Positions 48,210 to 58,308 are shown, counted from the stretch's first letter. The stretch is 64,000 bases of DNA from Psychrobacter sp. I-STPA6b (GCF_020662265.1 NZ_VEWM01000022.1:22529-86528); one strand, 5' to 3'. Made by a program: numbers and translations. The notes: a model not told the origin generated them from the sequence alone.

Positions 48210-49384
48210 TGTCCATCTCCTCGGTAGGTGGTCATACTTCCTTGTATTAGGTATTGATTGTTAATCTTACGATAGGTAATCAGCTCATTAAAATGCTCAC
48301 ATAACTCCCCTGCTTTGGCATGGCGACACCATACATAATCACCAATACCAACGCTAAGTTTGCCAGTGGCCTGCATTGGGGTTTGTACTTCGCCATAGCC
48401 TTCATCTTTAAGGATACTCAAATTGTCTGGATAGATAATTTGTGGTGTTTTATCCGTACCCATTACCCCTGATGCCACAAATCCGCCACTATGACAGGTA
48501 ATCACTTTTGGCTCAGGTTGCCGAGTGACAGGCAATACAAAGCCTGCTGATGGGATGAAACTTGTCATGCTGTCCATATAGCTAAATAGAGCAGGGTAGT
48601 AATAGGCAGAGCCAACCGTAATTTCGGTGATTTCAGGTTGCAGGCAGGTAAATGCCATACTGCCACTACCGCCACCATTAACTAGTGTCAGTGGGTGGTT
48701 ATTTTTGTTAAGCCAATGGGCTATTTTTTGCCGACGTTTACTGACTTGTTTTTTTGATAATGCCTTTAAGGCACGAATGGCAGGGGCAAGTTTTGCTTTA
48801 TCAGGCAGGTTTTCGGGCAGTCCTGCGATTTGTCCTTCATACCCCATCATCGCTGTTAGCTTGCTGTGTTTAAATTTTTTGGTTTTTTTGAGTAGTTTTT
48901 TGATATCACTGATACTAAATAGTGCTGAACGCTTGGTACCAAAGTACAGCCTTGGCAGAGGCATCGACATATTAATATCTAAACACACTTGTAGGGTTTG
49001 ATTGTATTGGCGTCCAATATCTTCAAGCAGTTGCCATTGCTCAAAACTATCAACCATCCAAATCATGGTTGCACCGTTTTGACAATAGGGTAGGGTTTTG
49101 ATAATACCTGCACGGTCAAAGGTTGGATAGGCACACAACACATTATCAAAACCGTTGCTAAGCAAGTAAGCAGACTCTTGGGCGCAAAAGCTCATGATAC
49201 CAATAAAGTTTGGCGTTTTTGCTTGAATATATTTTAAGACATCTATTGAGCGTATGGATTTAGAAGCAATGCGTAGATTGACATTACTGGTCATTTGGTT
49301 GACCTGATGGATATTGGCATCTAATGCATCAAGGTCAAGCCATGCTGACGGGGCATAAGGTGGGGTAATATGAGCAAAGTCCAT
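48197..49384 (-). CDS. alanine racemase-fold PLP enzyme (DSD1 / D-threonine aldolase-like)
   Basis: The 395-residue protein has the N-terminal alanine-racemase barrel: WLDLDALDANIHQV, then the PLP lysine region RIASKSIRSIDVLKYI. The middle has LVNGGGSGSMAFT and TEITVGSAYYYPALF, and the C-terminal DSD1-type domain has the likely zinc-binding CHSGGFV and DYVWCRHAKAGELCEHF. Relatives are D-threonine aldolase and D-serine dehydratase. Genes of this type recur next to lactone-oxidase-like flavoproteins, as here. The reaction is not fixed. Confidence 0.85.
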   Translation of the reverse strand: MDFAHITPPYAPSAWLDLDALDANIHQVNQMTSNVNLRIASKSIRSIDVLKYIQAKTPNFIGIMSFCAQESAYLLSNGFDNVLCAYPTFDRAGIIKTLPYCQNGATMIWMVDSFEQWQLLEDIGRQYNQTLQVCLDINMSMPLPRLYFGTKRSALFSISDIKKLLKKTKKFKHSKLTAMMGYEGQIAGLPENLPDKAKLAPAIRALKALSKKQVSKRRQKIAHWLNKNNHPLTLVNGGGSGSMAFTCLQPEITEITVGSAYYYPALFSYMDSMTSFIPSAGFVLPVTRQPEPKVITCHSGGFVASGVMGTDKTPQIIYPDNLSILKDEGYGEVQTPMQATGKLSVGIGDYVWCRHAKAGELCEHFNELITYRKINNQYLIQGSMTTYRGDGQCFH

Positions 49385-49673
49385 ATTGCAGTCCTTTTTA
49401 TATTCTGCGGATTAACTTGTCAAAGTTACTTTATATCCTACCAGACAAAGCAATACGATGGAAAATGAGAATGAATTTTAATCATATTTTATAAGCAAAA
49501 AATATAAAACAGGAGATACTAAAAAAGTAGTAAATAGTGCAAAGGTGTTTTTGTTTGTAAATATACCTTGATAAATCATAGGTATATAGCCATGTTTGAG
49601 ATATTCAATTCAATATCGTCAAATCAATACTTTCTATAAATAGTTAAGGTAAAACAACATTTAAGGTAAAACC

Positions 49674-50771
49674 ATGGCACACGACATTTTATTTCAACCT
49701 CTAAAAATGGGTAAGCAAACCCTAAAAAATCGTATTTTTATGGCACCATTAACCCGACTACGTGCCATTGAGCCTCAAGATATGCCCAATATCTTATCAG
49801 CAGAATATTATGCACAACGAGCAGGGGCAGGCTTGATTATCACCGAAGCGACGCAGATGTCTGAGCAAGCTAAAGGCTCAGCAGGTGCGCCTGCTTTATA
49901 TACCGATGAGCATATTACCGCTTGGAAGGTCATTACCGATGCAGTGCATGCCAAAGGCGGTAAAATTGTGGTGCAGTTATGGCACACTGGTTTGGTGTCG
50001 CATAAAAGCGTTCAGCCTAATCGCCAAGCTCCCATCTCTGCCTCTGCCATTGAAGTTGGAGCACGTACCTCATTGCGAGACAGTGATAATCAGATGATTC
50101 GAGTCGATGCCACCCCACCACGTTCAGCCAGTATTGATGAGATTAAGCAAGTCATTAGTGATTATGCCTATGCGGTTAAATGTGCCAAAAAGGCAGGTTT
50201 TGATGGGGTAGAAATACATGGCGCACATGGTTATTTGCTCAGTCAGTTTTGGGTTAAGCAGACCAACAAGCGCGATGATGACTATGGTGGCAGTCGTGAA
50301 AACCGAGCCAGATTAATGCTCGAAGTCATTGACGCTTGTGTGCAGGCGTGGGACGCTGAGCATATTGGTATTCGTCTATCACCTTGGGGAAAATTTAACG
50401 AAGTCGATGCAGGCTATGAAGTTGAGGATAATATCTGGTTAATTGAGCAGATTAATAAACGAGGCTTGATGTACTTGCATATCTCTGAGCCTGATTGGGC
50501 AGGGGGTAAACCTTATACCGATGAATTTCGTCAAAAAATTCGCGATGCCTTTGATAATTTAATTATTTGTGCAGGCGATTATGATGCCAACAAGGCAGAA
50601 AAAAATATGCAGGCAGGTTATATTGATGCAGTTGCCTTTGGTCGCAATTATATTGCCAATCCTGACCTTGCTGAGCGTATCCAACAAGATGCCCCACTAA
50701 ATGAGCCTCGTGCAGAGTTGTTTTATGGTGGTGGCGTAGAAGGTTATACCGATTACCCGTTTATGGATTAA
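49674..50771 (+). CDS. Old Yellow Enzyme family alkene reductase (NemA-like)
   Basis: The 365-residue FMN enzyme opens LFQPLKMGKQTLKNRIFMAPLTRLRA and has VQLWHTGLVSHKS, the substrate-binding GVEIHGAHGYLLSQFWVKQTNKRDDDYGGSRENRARLML segment and the phosphate-binding AFGRNYIANPDL. This is the N-ethylmaleimide/xenobiotic reductase branch that uses NADPH to reduce activated alkenes and nitro compounds. The 289 bp before it contain no other gene. A TetR-type repressor often adjoins nemA but none is present here. Confidence 0.93.
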   Translation: MAHDILFQPLKMGKQTLKNRIFMAPLTRLRAIEPQDMPNILSAEYYAQRAGAGLIITEATQMSEQAKGSAGAPALYTDEHITAWKVITDAVHAKGGKIVVQLWHTGLVSHKSVQPNRQAPISASAIEVGARTSLRDSDNQMIRVDATPPRSASIDEIKQVISDYAYAVKCAKKAGFDGVEIHGAHGYLLSQFWVKQTNKRDDDYGGSRENRARLMLEVIDACVQAWDAEHIGIRLSPWGKFNEVDAGYEVEDNIWLIEQINKRGLMYLHISEPDWAGGKPYTDEFRQKIRDAFDNLIICAGDYDANKAEKNMQAGYIDAVAFGRNYIANPDLAERIQQDAPLNEPRAELFYGGGVEGYTDYPFMD

Positions 50772-50846
50772 GTTTGTGTAATATGTAAAAAGGTTTAACT
50801 GATATCAGTAGATAAAACAGTAAATAAAAGACAGGCAGGACAAACA

Positions 50847-51539
50847 TCACATGGATGCTAATAACTGCAACTCTTGACTGATGTTTTGTCTTGCCTGTTG
50901 CTCATGGGACTGGCGATAACTTGAGGTAAAATATAAGTAAGGCTTGGAGAGCAAGTGTTGTAAAACTTGTTTTCGACCTTGCTGATATTGAGCGGACTCT
51001 ATTTGTATATATTCAAGACGTACTGCTTTGGCATAAGCCTCATACTGCCCCCAAGGCATACCAAGAATGGCTAAATCCATGTCTAAAAATAATGAAGCAT
51101 CGGATTTAAACTGCTGTATGCTTGGATATAAAACTGCCTCAGTTTTATCATCTATTTGTGGGGGTTCTAGCGAATGTTTAGCGGTCATCTCTATCAAACT
51201 CACCACTACCTGTATCTGCTGTGGGCTTAGCAGATGAGCAAAGCTATCAGCAAAAAACCGTGCACTTTGATGCTCATTATCTTTGTGTAATGGCTCATAG
51301 ATGATGTCATGATAATAAATCGCCAATGCCACCATATCTGCATCAATAAGCTGACTTTGATATTTTTGCCACTCATTTATTAAAAATACAATGTGGTTTA
51401 ACGTATGATAATGCCGATGTGATTCTGTGTAATACTGGCTTAATGTCTGCCATAATCGTTCACGGTCATCTGTTGATAATATTGGTACACAGCGAATCAT
51501 GAGCATATCAAAATGAGTGGCTAAATCTAAATGACCCAT
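50847..51539 (-). CDS. HD-domain family protein, predicted metal-dependent phosphohydrolase
   Basis: The 230-residue protein has the family pattern SRHYHTLNHI, then LAIYYHDIIYEP (the HD pair), an ARFFADSFAH helix, a TAKHS motif and FLDMDLAILGMP. These are metal ligands of the small HD superfamily. The natural substrate is unknown. The gene begins 3 bp after the oxyR stop codon on the same strand, so it is cotranscribed with oxyR; whether it takes part in the oxidative response is unproven. Confidence 0.82.
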   Translation of the reverse strand: MGHLDLATHFDMLMIRCVPILSTDDRERLWQTLSQYYTESHRHYHTLNHIVFLINEWQKYQSQLIDADMVALAIYYHDIIYEPLHKDNEHQSARFFADSFAHLLSPQQIQVVVSLIEMTAKHSLEPPQIDDKTEAVLYPSIQQFKSDASLFLDMDLAILGMPWGQYEAYAKAVRLEYIQIESAQYQQGRKQVLQHLLSKPYLYFTSSYRQSHEQQARQNISQELQLLASM

Positions 51540-51542
51540 TGA

Positions 51543-52457
51543 TTATGCGTTATATTGTTGTTGATATGCTAATAACGACTGTCGGAATAAATCCCCCAAT
51601 AGTTTTACATCATCAACTCGTGCATAGTTTAAGCGAGTCACAAAGGCGATACGGCGATGAGGACCTTGCTCTGCCAAAGGAATCGTTTTGACATTAGCAC
51701 TTTGAGCATGTACTTGTTGTAGTGCCATTTCAGGAATAAGAGTAGTACCCATACCTGCCAATGACATCTGTACCAGTGTATTCAAACTGGCATCAGAAAA
51801 ACTTGACTTCATTGCATCATGATCAAAGTGACATACAGATAAGGCTTGATCGGTCAAACAATGTCCCTCACCAAGTAACATCAGATTGGTGTCATTTAAT
51901 TCTGAGGCAGAGATATGTGATAATTGGGCATGTGGATCATCCCCTGAAAATACCGCAAAAAAGTCTTCTGCCCAAAACTCAAATGTATGTAAGCCGTCAA
52001 CTTGATAAGGTAGGGCAATAATGGCAGTATCAATATGACCATAACGTACTTGCTCTAATAAACGTTCTGTTTGCTTTTCTACCAAAGTCATACGGAAATC
52101 GGGATAATGATTTTTGAGGTCAGGCAATACTTTGGGTAATAAATAAGGTGCAATGGTAGGAATAATGCCAATGGTCATTGGATAAGCTAAAGGTGTGCGG
52201 TGACTATGTGCACATGCGGTTAAATCATTAATCTCAGAAAAAATTCGTTGGGCTCGAACTAAGATATCTTCACCGATTGGTGTAATCAGAACTTGTTTGT
52301 TATTACGCTCAAATATCTGAATATCAAGCTGTTTTTCCAGCTCGGCGATTCCTAAACTTAAAGCAGACTGTGAAATATTACAGTCTTCAGCTGCACGTTT
52401 AAAGTGGCGGTGTTTTGCAACTGCTAAAGCAAACTCTAATTGGCGTAAAGTAATCAT
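51543..52457 (-). CDS. oxyR: LysR-type peroxide sensor OxyR
   Basis: The 304-residue regulator has an N-terminal LysR helix-turn-helix (LRQLEFALAVAKHRHFKRAAEDCNISQSALS) and a sensor domain. The two redox cysteines are Cys200 and Cys209 in the GEGHCLTDQALSVC segment, with the spacing of E. coli Cys199 and Cys208, whose disulfide activates the protein. It is divergent from ahpC, a classic target. Its stop lies next to the HD-protein gene. Confidence 0.95.
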   Translation of the reverse strand: MITLRQLEFALAVAKHRHFKRAAEDCNISQSALSLGIAELEKQLDIQIFERNNKQVLITPIGEDILVRAQRIFSEINDLTACAHSHRTPLAYPMTIGIIPTIAPYLLPKVLPDLKNHYPDFRMTLVEKQTERLLEQVRYGHIDTAIIALPYQVDGLHTFEFWAEDFFAVFSGDDPHAQLSHISASELNDTNLMLLGEGHCLTDQALSVCHFDHDAMKSSFSDASLNTLVQMSLAGMGTTLIPEMALQQVHAQSANVKTIPLAEQGPHRRIAFVTRLNYARVDDVKLLGDLFRQSLLAYQQQYNA

Positions 52458-52596
52458 GGACTCTCTCTTTATCGTTGAATTAAGAAACCACCAGATATAG
52501 AAGGTGTAGGAATATACCCTGATTATATAATGGTTTTTTGCTGTTTACCAAGATTGATAAAATAAAATATTATATTAAGAACTTTTAACTTTATTA

Positions 52597-52617
52597 ACTA
52601 TAAAAATCAAGTATAGT
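52597..52617. promoter_or_regulatory. possible OxyR-type inverted repeat in the oxyR-ahpC spacer
   Basis: ACTAT and ATAGT face each other across 11 bp in the middle of the 361-bp divergent region. OxyR sites consist of CTAT/ATAG half-sites with a 7-bp spacing, so this is only a partial match. The rest of the region is AT-rich and contains no gene. Confidence 0.3.
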
Positions 52618-52818
52618 AGATATTGTTAATTAGCAAGGCACATGCAAATATAAGTGTTGAAAACTGACATTTAAATGACATCAACAGATGTTAACGTAAA
52701 GTGCTAACTAAAGTCTCTAAAGACTTTAAGATAGTAGTAATAATCATAATATAATATGAATTTTGCTGACTATAAAGCTAAAAATTTCAATAAGTTTCAC
52801 AATAAAAAGGAGCCAATC

Positions 52819-53385
52819 ATGGCGGCTATTATTAACCAAGAAATCCCTGAATTTACTACCGAAGCATTTGTAAATGGTGAGTTCAAAACTATCTCATCTG
52901 AAGATGTAAAAGGCAGCTGGGCTATCTTTATGTTCTACCCACATGACTTTACTTTCGTTTGCCCAACAGAGCTTGAAGACATGGCAAACCATTACGAAGA
53001 GCTAAAAGGTCTAGGTGTAGAAGTATATGCGGTATCTACAGATACTCATTTCGTTCACAAAGCATGGCATGACGCATCTGAAGCCATTGGTAAAGTACAA
53101 TTCCCAATGCTAGGTGATGGTACTGGTAAAATCACTCGTGGTTTTAACATCATGATTGAAGAAGACAACGCTGCATTACGTGGTACTTTCTTAGTTGACC
53201 CAGACGGTCTTATCAAAGTTGCTGAGATTCATGACCTAGGTATCGGTCGTAGCGCAAAAGATATGGTTCGCAAAGTAAAAGCTGCTCAATACGTTCGTGA
53301 TAACGACGGTGAAGTATGTCCAGCTGCTTGGGAGCAAGGTCAAAGCACACTAAAACCAAGCTTAGACTTAGTTGGTAAAATCTAA
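52819..53385 (+). CDS. ahpC: alkyl hydroperoxide reductase subunit C (peroxiredoxin)
   Basis: The 188-residue typical 2-Cys peroxiredoxin starts at ATG 52819 (AAAGGAG upstream). The peroxidatic Cys48 lies in DFTFVCPTEL and the resolving Cys167 in EVCPAAW. The protein begins MAAIINQEIPEFTTEAFVNG. It detoxifies H2O2 and organic peroxides; ahpF is not adjacent. The divergent oxyR gene and long upstream region fit peroxide induction. Confidence 0.96.
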   Translation: MAAIINQEIPEFTTEAFVNGEFKTISSEDVKGSWAIFMFYPHDFTFVCPTELEDMANHYEELKGLGVEVYAVSTDTHFVHKAWHDASEAIGKVQFPMLGDGTGKITRGFNIMIEEDNAALRGTFLVDPDGLIKVAEIHDLGIGRSAKDMVRKVKAAQYVRDNDGEVCPAAWEQGQSTLKPSLDLVGKI

Positions 53386-53466
53386 TTATTGCATGCTGAT
53401 GTCTAAGCTATCAGTGATTTAAACTTATAGGTAGTTAAATCGCTTTAAGCTAACAAACAGCCAAAT

Positions 53467-53506
53467 AAAACCCCACAAGTATATTTACTTGTGGGGTTTT
53501 TGTTAT
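53467..53506. terminator. bidirectional terminator after ahpC
   Basis: AAAACCCCACAAGTA and TACTTGTGGGGTTTT form a perfect stem between the convergent ahpC and telA genes. Confidence 0.9.
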
Positions 53507-53542
53507 GATACTCAAAAAGCGATGAAATCTAGTTTTTGGTGA

Positions 53543-54790
53543 TTATAGCTTGATATCAACCGTACTGTCTTTTTCTTGGCTAATACGCTTAGCATCAATC
53601 TCTTTTGAAACCTCAAGCACAGTTGTTTCATTGGCTTTATCAAGATATTTTTGTGCCTTATCTACTTCTGTTGTTAAGGCACTGACGGTTTGCTTCATAT
53701 TATCCAATGCTTGTATCTTATATGTGCTAATCATATCCATAGTTTCATAGACATTATTAAACGCATTTTGTAGCTTATCTAGCTCAATGGTACTTGAAGT
53801 TGCTTGTTCATGAATCTCTGTAGATTGACGTTTCATCATCGCTGAGGTAGATTCGATTAAACTACTGGTAGTTTTATTCAGCGCAGTGATTTGATCAAGC
53901 ACCAATTTTTGATTGGTCATCGCCTGCGCAACAACCACAGCCGTACGTAGTGCTGAGATAGTCGTTGTTGTTGCTCTATCAACGCCCTTAATCAGCTCTA
54001 GATTATTTTTACGAATGGTATCTAATGCCAAATAACCTTGAATATTGACAGCAAGCTGAGTCAAAAAGTCCGTATTTTTCTGACGCACATAAAATAGCAT
54101 TTCTTCTTTGATAATGCGGGCTTTTTCAGGGTCAGTCGCTTCTATTTGATAAACCTTCTGCTCTAACTGTTCATCAATTTTTTTACCCACATAAATATAT
54201 TGTCGAATTGACTGCATCAGATTCCACATATTGACTTTTTCTTGCTCAATCATGGCATTATCTTTAAGCAGTTCATCTTTACCATTATAAAGACTGGTAA
54301 CAACAGCATTGATATGTGACTGTGCTGATTCATATTGGCGGAAGTAATCTTGTACTTTATTACCGAAAGGAATAATGCCAAAAAGCTTGCGTGAGCTGGT
54401 CAGCTCTTTTTTACTAGGGTCTAAATCTTCCACAATACCACGCAGCTCAGTCAATGACTTAGCAATAGGGGAATTATCAAACAAGCTTTTATCTAAGCTT
54501 TTGGCAGGCATTTCTAGCATGCGGTTTGATACTTGCGCTGATTCTCGAATCTCTTGATTACCGAGATTATGAATAGACTGTACATTTTGTTTAAACTCTT
54601 CACTTTGTACAGGGTTGGTGATGACATGATTCACAAAAGCATCGACTTTTGCATCTAGCTCAGGTATTTGACTGGCATCAAGCTTCACCATTTGATCGGC
54701 TTCACTCGTCGCAACCTCATGTACTGGCTCAGGTGGTGTTAAGCTAATAGAAGGTGTGTTGGCATTTTCTGGGGGTGTGAGTTCCTGCAT
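53543..54790 (-). CDS. toxic anion resistance protein, TelA family
   Basis: The 415-residue protein is almost wholly helical and shows TelA-family sequence: LFGIIPFGNKVQDYFRQYESAQSHI, then ALRTAVVVAQAMTNQKLVL and a long coiled coil to the C-terminus. The first 50 residues are Pro/Glu-rich and disordered. TelA proteins are linked to tellurite and cell-envelope stress resistance by an unknown mechanism. No tellurite operon genes (terZABCDE) are nearby. It is monocistronic. Confidence 0.9.
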   Translation of the reverse strand: MQELTPPENANTPSISLTPPEPVHEVATSEADQMVKLDASQIPELDAKVDAFVNHVITNPVQSEEFKQNVQSIHNLGNQEIRESAQVSNRMLEMPAKSLDKSLFDNSPIAKSLTELRGIVEDLDPSKKELTSSRKLFGIIPFGNKVQDYFRQYESAQSHINAVVTSLYNGKDELLKDNAMIEQEKVNMWNLMQSIRQYIYVGKKIDEQLEQKVYQIEATDPEKARIIKEEMLFYVRQKNTDFLTQLAVNIQGYLALDTIRKNNLELIKGVDRATTTTISALRTAVVVAQAMTNQKLVLDQITALNKTTSSLIESTSAMMKRQSTEIHEQATSSTIELDKLQNAFNNVYETMDMISTYKIQALDNMKQTVSALTTEVDKAQKYLDKANETTVLEVSKEIDAKRISQEKDSTVDIKL

Positions 54791-55106
54791 AGTTTTATCC
54801 TTGAATTGTCGTCATAGCGTTAGTTGCTAAATGACTGAGATCTTAATATCTTAAAGTTTTAATGTTCAATTATGGTGCTAAGACACATATAAAATATATA
54901 GGCACCTAGTGTAAACCATTATTAAAATTTAGATTATTTAACAGACCTTAGTATAGTATGAACAGTACAGAATGATAAGTATACCAAGTTTGCCCTAGCA
55001 TATAATGACAAAGACCACCATATGTGTATACATATAGTGGTCTTTATTTTACCATTCTAACTTTCATGCTTAATTAAGCACTTAAATAGACTAGGAGACG
55101 ATAAAT
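54791..55106. other. telA promoter region and infC terminator
   Basis: This 316-bp gap contains a perfect stem at 55010-55045 (AAAGACCAC/GTGGTCTTT, extended by an ATATGT/ACATAT inner pair) that terminates thrS-infC from the minus strand. The remaining AT-rich part must hold the telA promoter. No gene is seen; in particular rpmI and rplT, which often follow infC, are absent. Confidence 0.7.
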
Positions 55107-55628
55107 TTACTTTTTACGAGTAGGGCCAAGTAGCATACCCATCTGGCGACCTTCCATCTTAGGAGGTTGCTCAACATTAGCAATCTCAGCAGTATCCTCA
55201 ATAATACGCTCAAGTTGCTGACGACCAAGGTCTTGGTGTGCCATTTCACGACCACGGAAGCGAATAGTTACCTTAACCTTGTCTTGGTCTTCCAAAAAGC
55301 TGACAATCTTGCGTAATTTTACCTGATAATCAGCTTCTTCAGTACTTGGACGCAGTTTCATCTCTTTAAGCTGAGTCTGCTTTTGGTTTTTTTTCGCTTC
55401 TTTAGCCTTTTGTTTTTGGTCATACAAATAGCGTTTGTAGTCCATGATTTTGCACACAGGCGGTTTAGCATCAGGCACTAACTCGACCAAATCTAGATTC
55501 TCATCACGTGCCGCTTTCATCGCGGTATCAATATCAACCACGCCCATTTGTTCGCCGTCTTCTTTAACCAGACGGACTTCTTTGACGCTGATATCTTCGT
55601 TGATGTTCAAACGGTTTGACTGTTTAAT
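55107..55628 (-). CDS. infC: translation initiation factor IF-3 (AUU start)
   Basis: The 173-residue protein has the IF-3 N domain ([20 protein letters not shown]), linker with [19 protein letters not shown] and C domain ([17 protein letters not shown]). No ATG, GTG or CTG lies before the conserved sequence. An ATT codon at 55628 follows a GAGGAG binding site at the normal distance and gives [12 protein letters not shown]. An AUU start is the known autoregulatory feature of infC: IF-3 discriminates against it. It begins 5 bp after the thrS stop codon. Confidence 0.95.
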   Translation of the reverse strand: MKQSNRLNINEDISVKEVRLVKEDGEQMGVVDIDTAMKAARDENLDLVELVPDAKPPVCKIMDYKRYLYDQKQKAKEAKKNQKQTQLKEMKLRPSTEEADYQVKLRKIVSFLEDQDKVKVTIRFRGREMAHQDLGRQQLERIIEDTAEIANVEQPPKMEGRQMGMLLGPTRKK

Positions 55629-55633
55629 GGGTC

Positions 55634-57568
55634 TTACTCCTCATCAGTTTTAGTTTGTTGTCGCCCCTTCTGAGCGACGGCTTGTTGTAATAACTTAATA
55701 AAATCAGTAACAGACATCACACCGAGGTTTTCTCCCTCACGGGTACGCACATTAACCTGTCCCGATTCGACCTCTTTATCTCCTAATACTAGCATATAAG
55801 GAATACGTTCAAGAGTTCTTTCTCGTATCTTAAAACCAATTTTTTCATTACGCAAGTCACTAATGGCACGAACCCCTGCATTTTTCAGCTCAGTGACCAC
55901 ATTTTCGCATGCCTCAGCTTGTTTATCAGTGATATTCATCACCACCACCTGCTGTGGTGCCATCCAAACAGGCATCCAACCCGCATAATGCTCAATTAAC
56001 ATACCAATAAAGCGTTCAAACGAGCCTAAAATTGCACGGTGTAGCATCACGGGTCTCTCACGCTCACCTTGCTCATTAATAAACTCAGCATCTAAACGCT
56101 CAGGTAAATTAAAATCTAGCTGTAGCGTACCACATTGCCAAACTCGACCTAAACAATCTTTAAGGCTAAACTCAATCTTAGGACCATAGAACGCCCCTTC
56201 ACCTTCTTGTAGCTCCCACTCCAGACCGGCAGTATCAAGTGCATCTGCTAAAGATTTCTCAGCCTCATCCCATAACTCGTCAGCCCCAACCCGCTTTTCT
56301 GGACGAGTTGACAACTTCATAGCAACATCATCAAAGCCAAAATCTTTATATACAGCTAAAGTCAGTTTAATAAAGTCTTGAGCTTCTTGCTTAATTTGAG
56401 CATTGGTACAGAAAATATGCGCATCATCTTGGGTAAAGCCACGCACTCGCATGAGTCCATGCAACGAACCCGATGGCTCATTACGATGACACGAACCAAA
56501 CTCCGCCAAACGCAGTGGCAAATCACGATACGACTTTAAGCCCTGATTAAATACCTGAACATGGCAAGGGCAGTTCATCGGTTTAATCGCATAATCACGG
56601 CTTTCACTGGCAGTCGTAAACATATTTTCTGCATAATTTTGCCAGTGACCAGAACGCTCCCACAAACTACGGTCCACAATCTGTGGTGTCTTAATCTCTT
56701 GATAGCCGTTATCTTGTTGTACCTTGCGCATATACTGCTCAAGTACCTGATAAATTGTCCAACCATTTGGATGCCAAAACACCATCCCTGGTGCTTGCTC
56801 TTGCATATGAAACAGATTTAAAGCCTTACCAATCTTACGATGATCACGTTTTTCGGCTTCCTCAATACGCTGAATATACGCCTTTAACTGTTTCTTATCT
56901 GCCCAAGCCGTACCATAAATACGTTGCAACTGCTCATTTTTAGCATCACCACGCCAATACGCACCGCTCATTTTTGTCAGCTTAAACACCTTCAAAAAGC
57001 GAGTATTCGGCACATGCGGGCCACGACACATATCCACATACTCTTGATGGTGATATAGCCCAAACTCTTTTTCCTCAGGCATATCATTAATCAACTGTAG
57101 CTTATAACTCTCATTACGGCTCTCAAAAATCTCAATCGCCTCCGCACGAGGAGTCATCTTCTTAATCACATCATAATTTTGATTAATCAGCTCCATCATA
57201 CGTTTTTCAATAGCTTGCATATCATCAGGTGTAAATGGTGTCTCACTATAAATATCATAGTAAAAACCGTCCTCAATCACAGGACCAATTACCATCTTCA
57301 CCTCAGGGTACAACTGCTTCACTGCATGTCCGAGCAAATGTGCACAAGAATGGCGAATAATATCCACCCCATCATCATCTTTAGGCGTCACAATCTCAAC
57401 CGACGCATCCTCAGTAATTGGATCGCACGCATCAACAAGCTTACCATTCACACGACCAGCCACCGTTGCCTTTGCCAGACCCGCACCGATACTCTCAGCA
57501 ACCTGCATCACCGAAGTCGCACCATCAAACTCTCTCACACTGCCATCAGGCAAAGTAATCGCAACCAT
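55634..57568 (-). CDS. thrS: threonyl-tRNA synthetase
   Basis: The 644-residue class II synthetase starts at 57568 ([20 protein letters not shown]). It has a TGS domain, the editing domain with [14 protein letters not shown], a catalytic domain with zinc-binding [32 protein letters not shown] and [12 protein letters not shown], and the anticodon-binding domain at the end ([11 protein letters not shown]). The upstream frame to 57586 is not conserved. It is cotranscribed with infC. Confidence 0.97.
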   Translation of the reverse strand: MVAITLPDGSVREFDGATSVMQVAESIGAGLAKATVAGRVNGKLVDACDPITEDASVEIVTPKDDDGVDIIRHSCAHLLGHAVKQLYPEVKMVIGPVIEDGFYYDIYSETPFTPDDMQAIEKRMMELINQNYDVIKKMTPRAEAIEIFESRNESYKLQLINDMPEEKEFGLYHHQEYVDMCRGPHVPNTRFLKVFKLTKMSGAYWRGDAKNEQLQRIYGTAWADKKQLKAYIQRIEEAEKRDHRKIGKALNLFHMQEQAPGMVFWHPNGWTIYQVLEQYMRKVQQDNGYQEIKTPQIVDRSLWERSGHWQNYAENMFTTASESRDYAIKPMNCPCHVQVFNQGLKSYRDLPLRLAEFGSCHRNEPSGSLHGLMRVRGFTQDDAHIFCTNAQIKQEAQDFIKLTLAVYKDFGFDDVAMKLSTRPEKRVGADELWDEAEKSLADALDTAGLEWELQEGEGAFYGPKIEFSLKDCLGRVWQCGTLQLDFNLPERLDAEFINEQGERERPVMLHRAILGSFERFIGMLIEHYAGWMPVWMAPQQVVVMNITDKQAEACENVVTELKNAGVRAISDLRNEKIGFKIRERTLERIPYMLVLGDKEVESGQVNVRTREGENLGVMSVTDFIKLLQQAVAQKGRQQTKTDEE

Positions 57569-57620
57569 AATCTTATATCCAAACAATTAACGAATAATAT
57601 TTATATCACTATTATATAGC

Positions 57621-57645
57621 AAAAAAAGCCAACATATCTTGTTAG
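57621..57645 (-). terminator. terminator-like hairpin in the thrS 5' region
   Basis: On the minus strand GCTAACA pairs with TGTTGGC (one G-T) around a 5-nt loop and is followed by seven T. It ends about 53 bp before the thrS start codon, pointing toward thrS, so it could attenuate transcription begun further upstream. AT-rich -10-like sequences lie on both sides, so promoter placement is unclear. Confidence 0.5.
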
Positions 57646-57686
57646 CCCTCATATATTGTCATTATAAACTATTATAAGAAGCAAAT

Positions 57687-57824
57687 CCCGCTATTCGCTC
57701 ATATCTACCCGACTGGGCGGAGCGAGGGCACGAGCTGAGACATTGCTGTTGTCTCGACACTATCTCAGACTCTAGCCCTCGCACCCCGCCCAGCCGAGTA
57801 GGATACCGCTACTATCGGGGCTAA
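57687..57824 (+). repeat. structured palindromic repeat, copy B
   Basis: Arms pair as CTGGGCGG/CCGCCCAG (57713-57720, 57786-57793), GCGAGGGC/GCCCTCGC (57722-57729, 57775-57782) and CTGAGA/TCTCAG (57735-57740, 57763-57768). An outer TATCTAC/GTAGGATA pair (57702-57708, 57798-57805) has one bulged G. The plan equals copy A at 41181 with different arms. The flanks CCGCTATT, AGGATA and CCGCTA are shared. Confidence 0.7.
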
Positions 57825-58160
57825 AAAGCCTTATCCGGACCGACCATCACCTTAAAAAAAGCTATCGCAACAGAGTATTCCACAGTAACAACACCAAATC
57901 ATACCTATATCCCTATATTAATAAATATAATGTTCCAATTATTCCATAAAGCATACTACCTCAACCCTAACCTCTAATCCTCTACACTTACATGAACATA
58001 GCTCATCTGGTTGAATATATAGATATATCTTTTCAGATTGAAGGGGAGACTAAGCGTAATTCATTAATAGCCAAGCATACTTTTTGAAACACATAATATA
58101 GCCACCTCAGGCTCTTTAGAGCACCTCGAAAATAAAATAAAAATTTTTTTGCAAAACCGC
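57825..58160. other. AT-rich spacer upstream of the rRNA promoters
   Basis: No gene is visible here. The end (58130-58160) is an A/T-rich stretch directly before the first rRNA promoter and may act as an UP element. Confidence 0.5.
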
Positions 58161-58188
58161 TTGACCCAACTTTAAAACTGTATATAAT
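58161..58188 (+). promoter_or_regulatory. rRNA operon promoter P1
   Basis: TTGACC and TATAAT are separated by 16 bp, with an A/T-rich tract just upstream. The GC-containing discriminator (GTGCGACC) fits stringent control. Confidence 0.8.
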
Positions 58189-58308
58189 GTGCGACCTGTT
58201 GAGGAGGAAGGCTAGCTTGGGAAATTGAGTTAGTGGATATTTGAAGTTGGGTGGAATTATTCAGAGATGGATAAAAACAACCAACTAAAAATAAAGATAA
58301 AAAACTTC

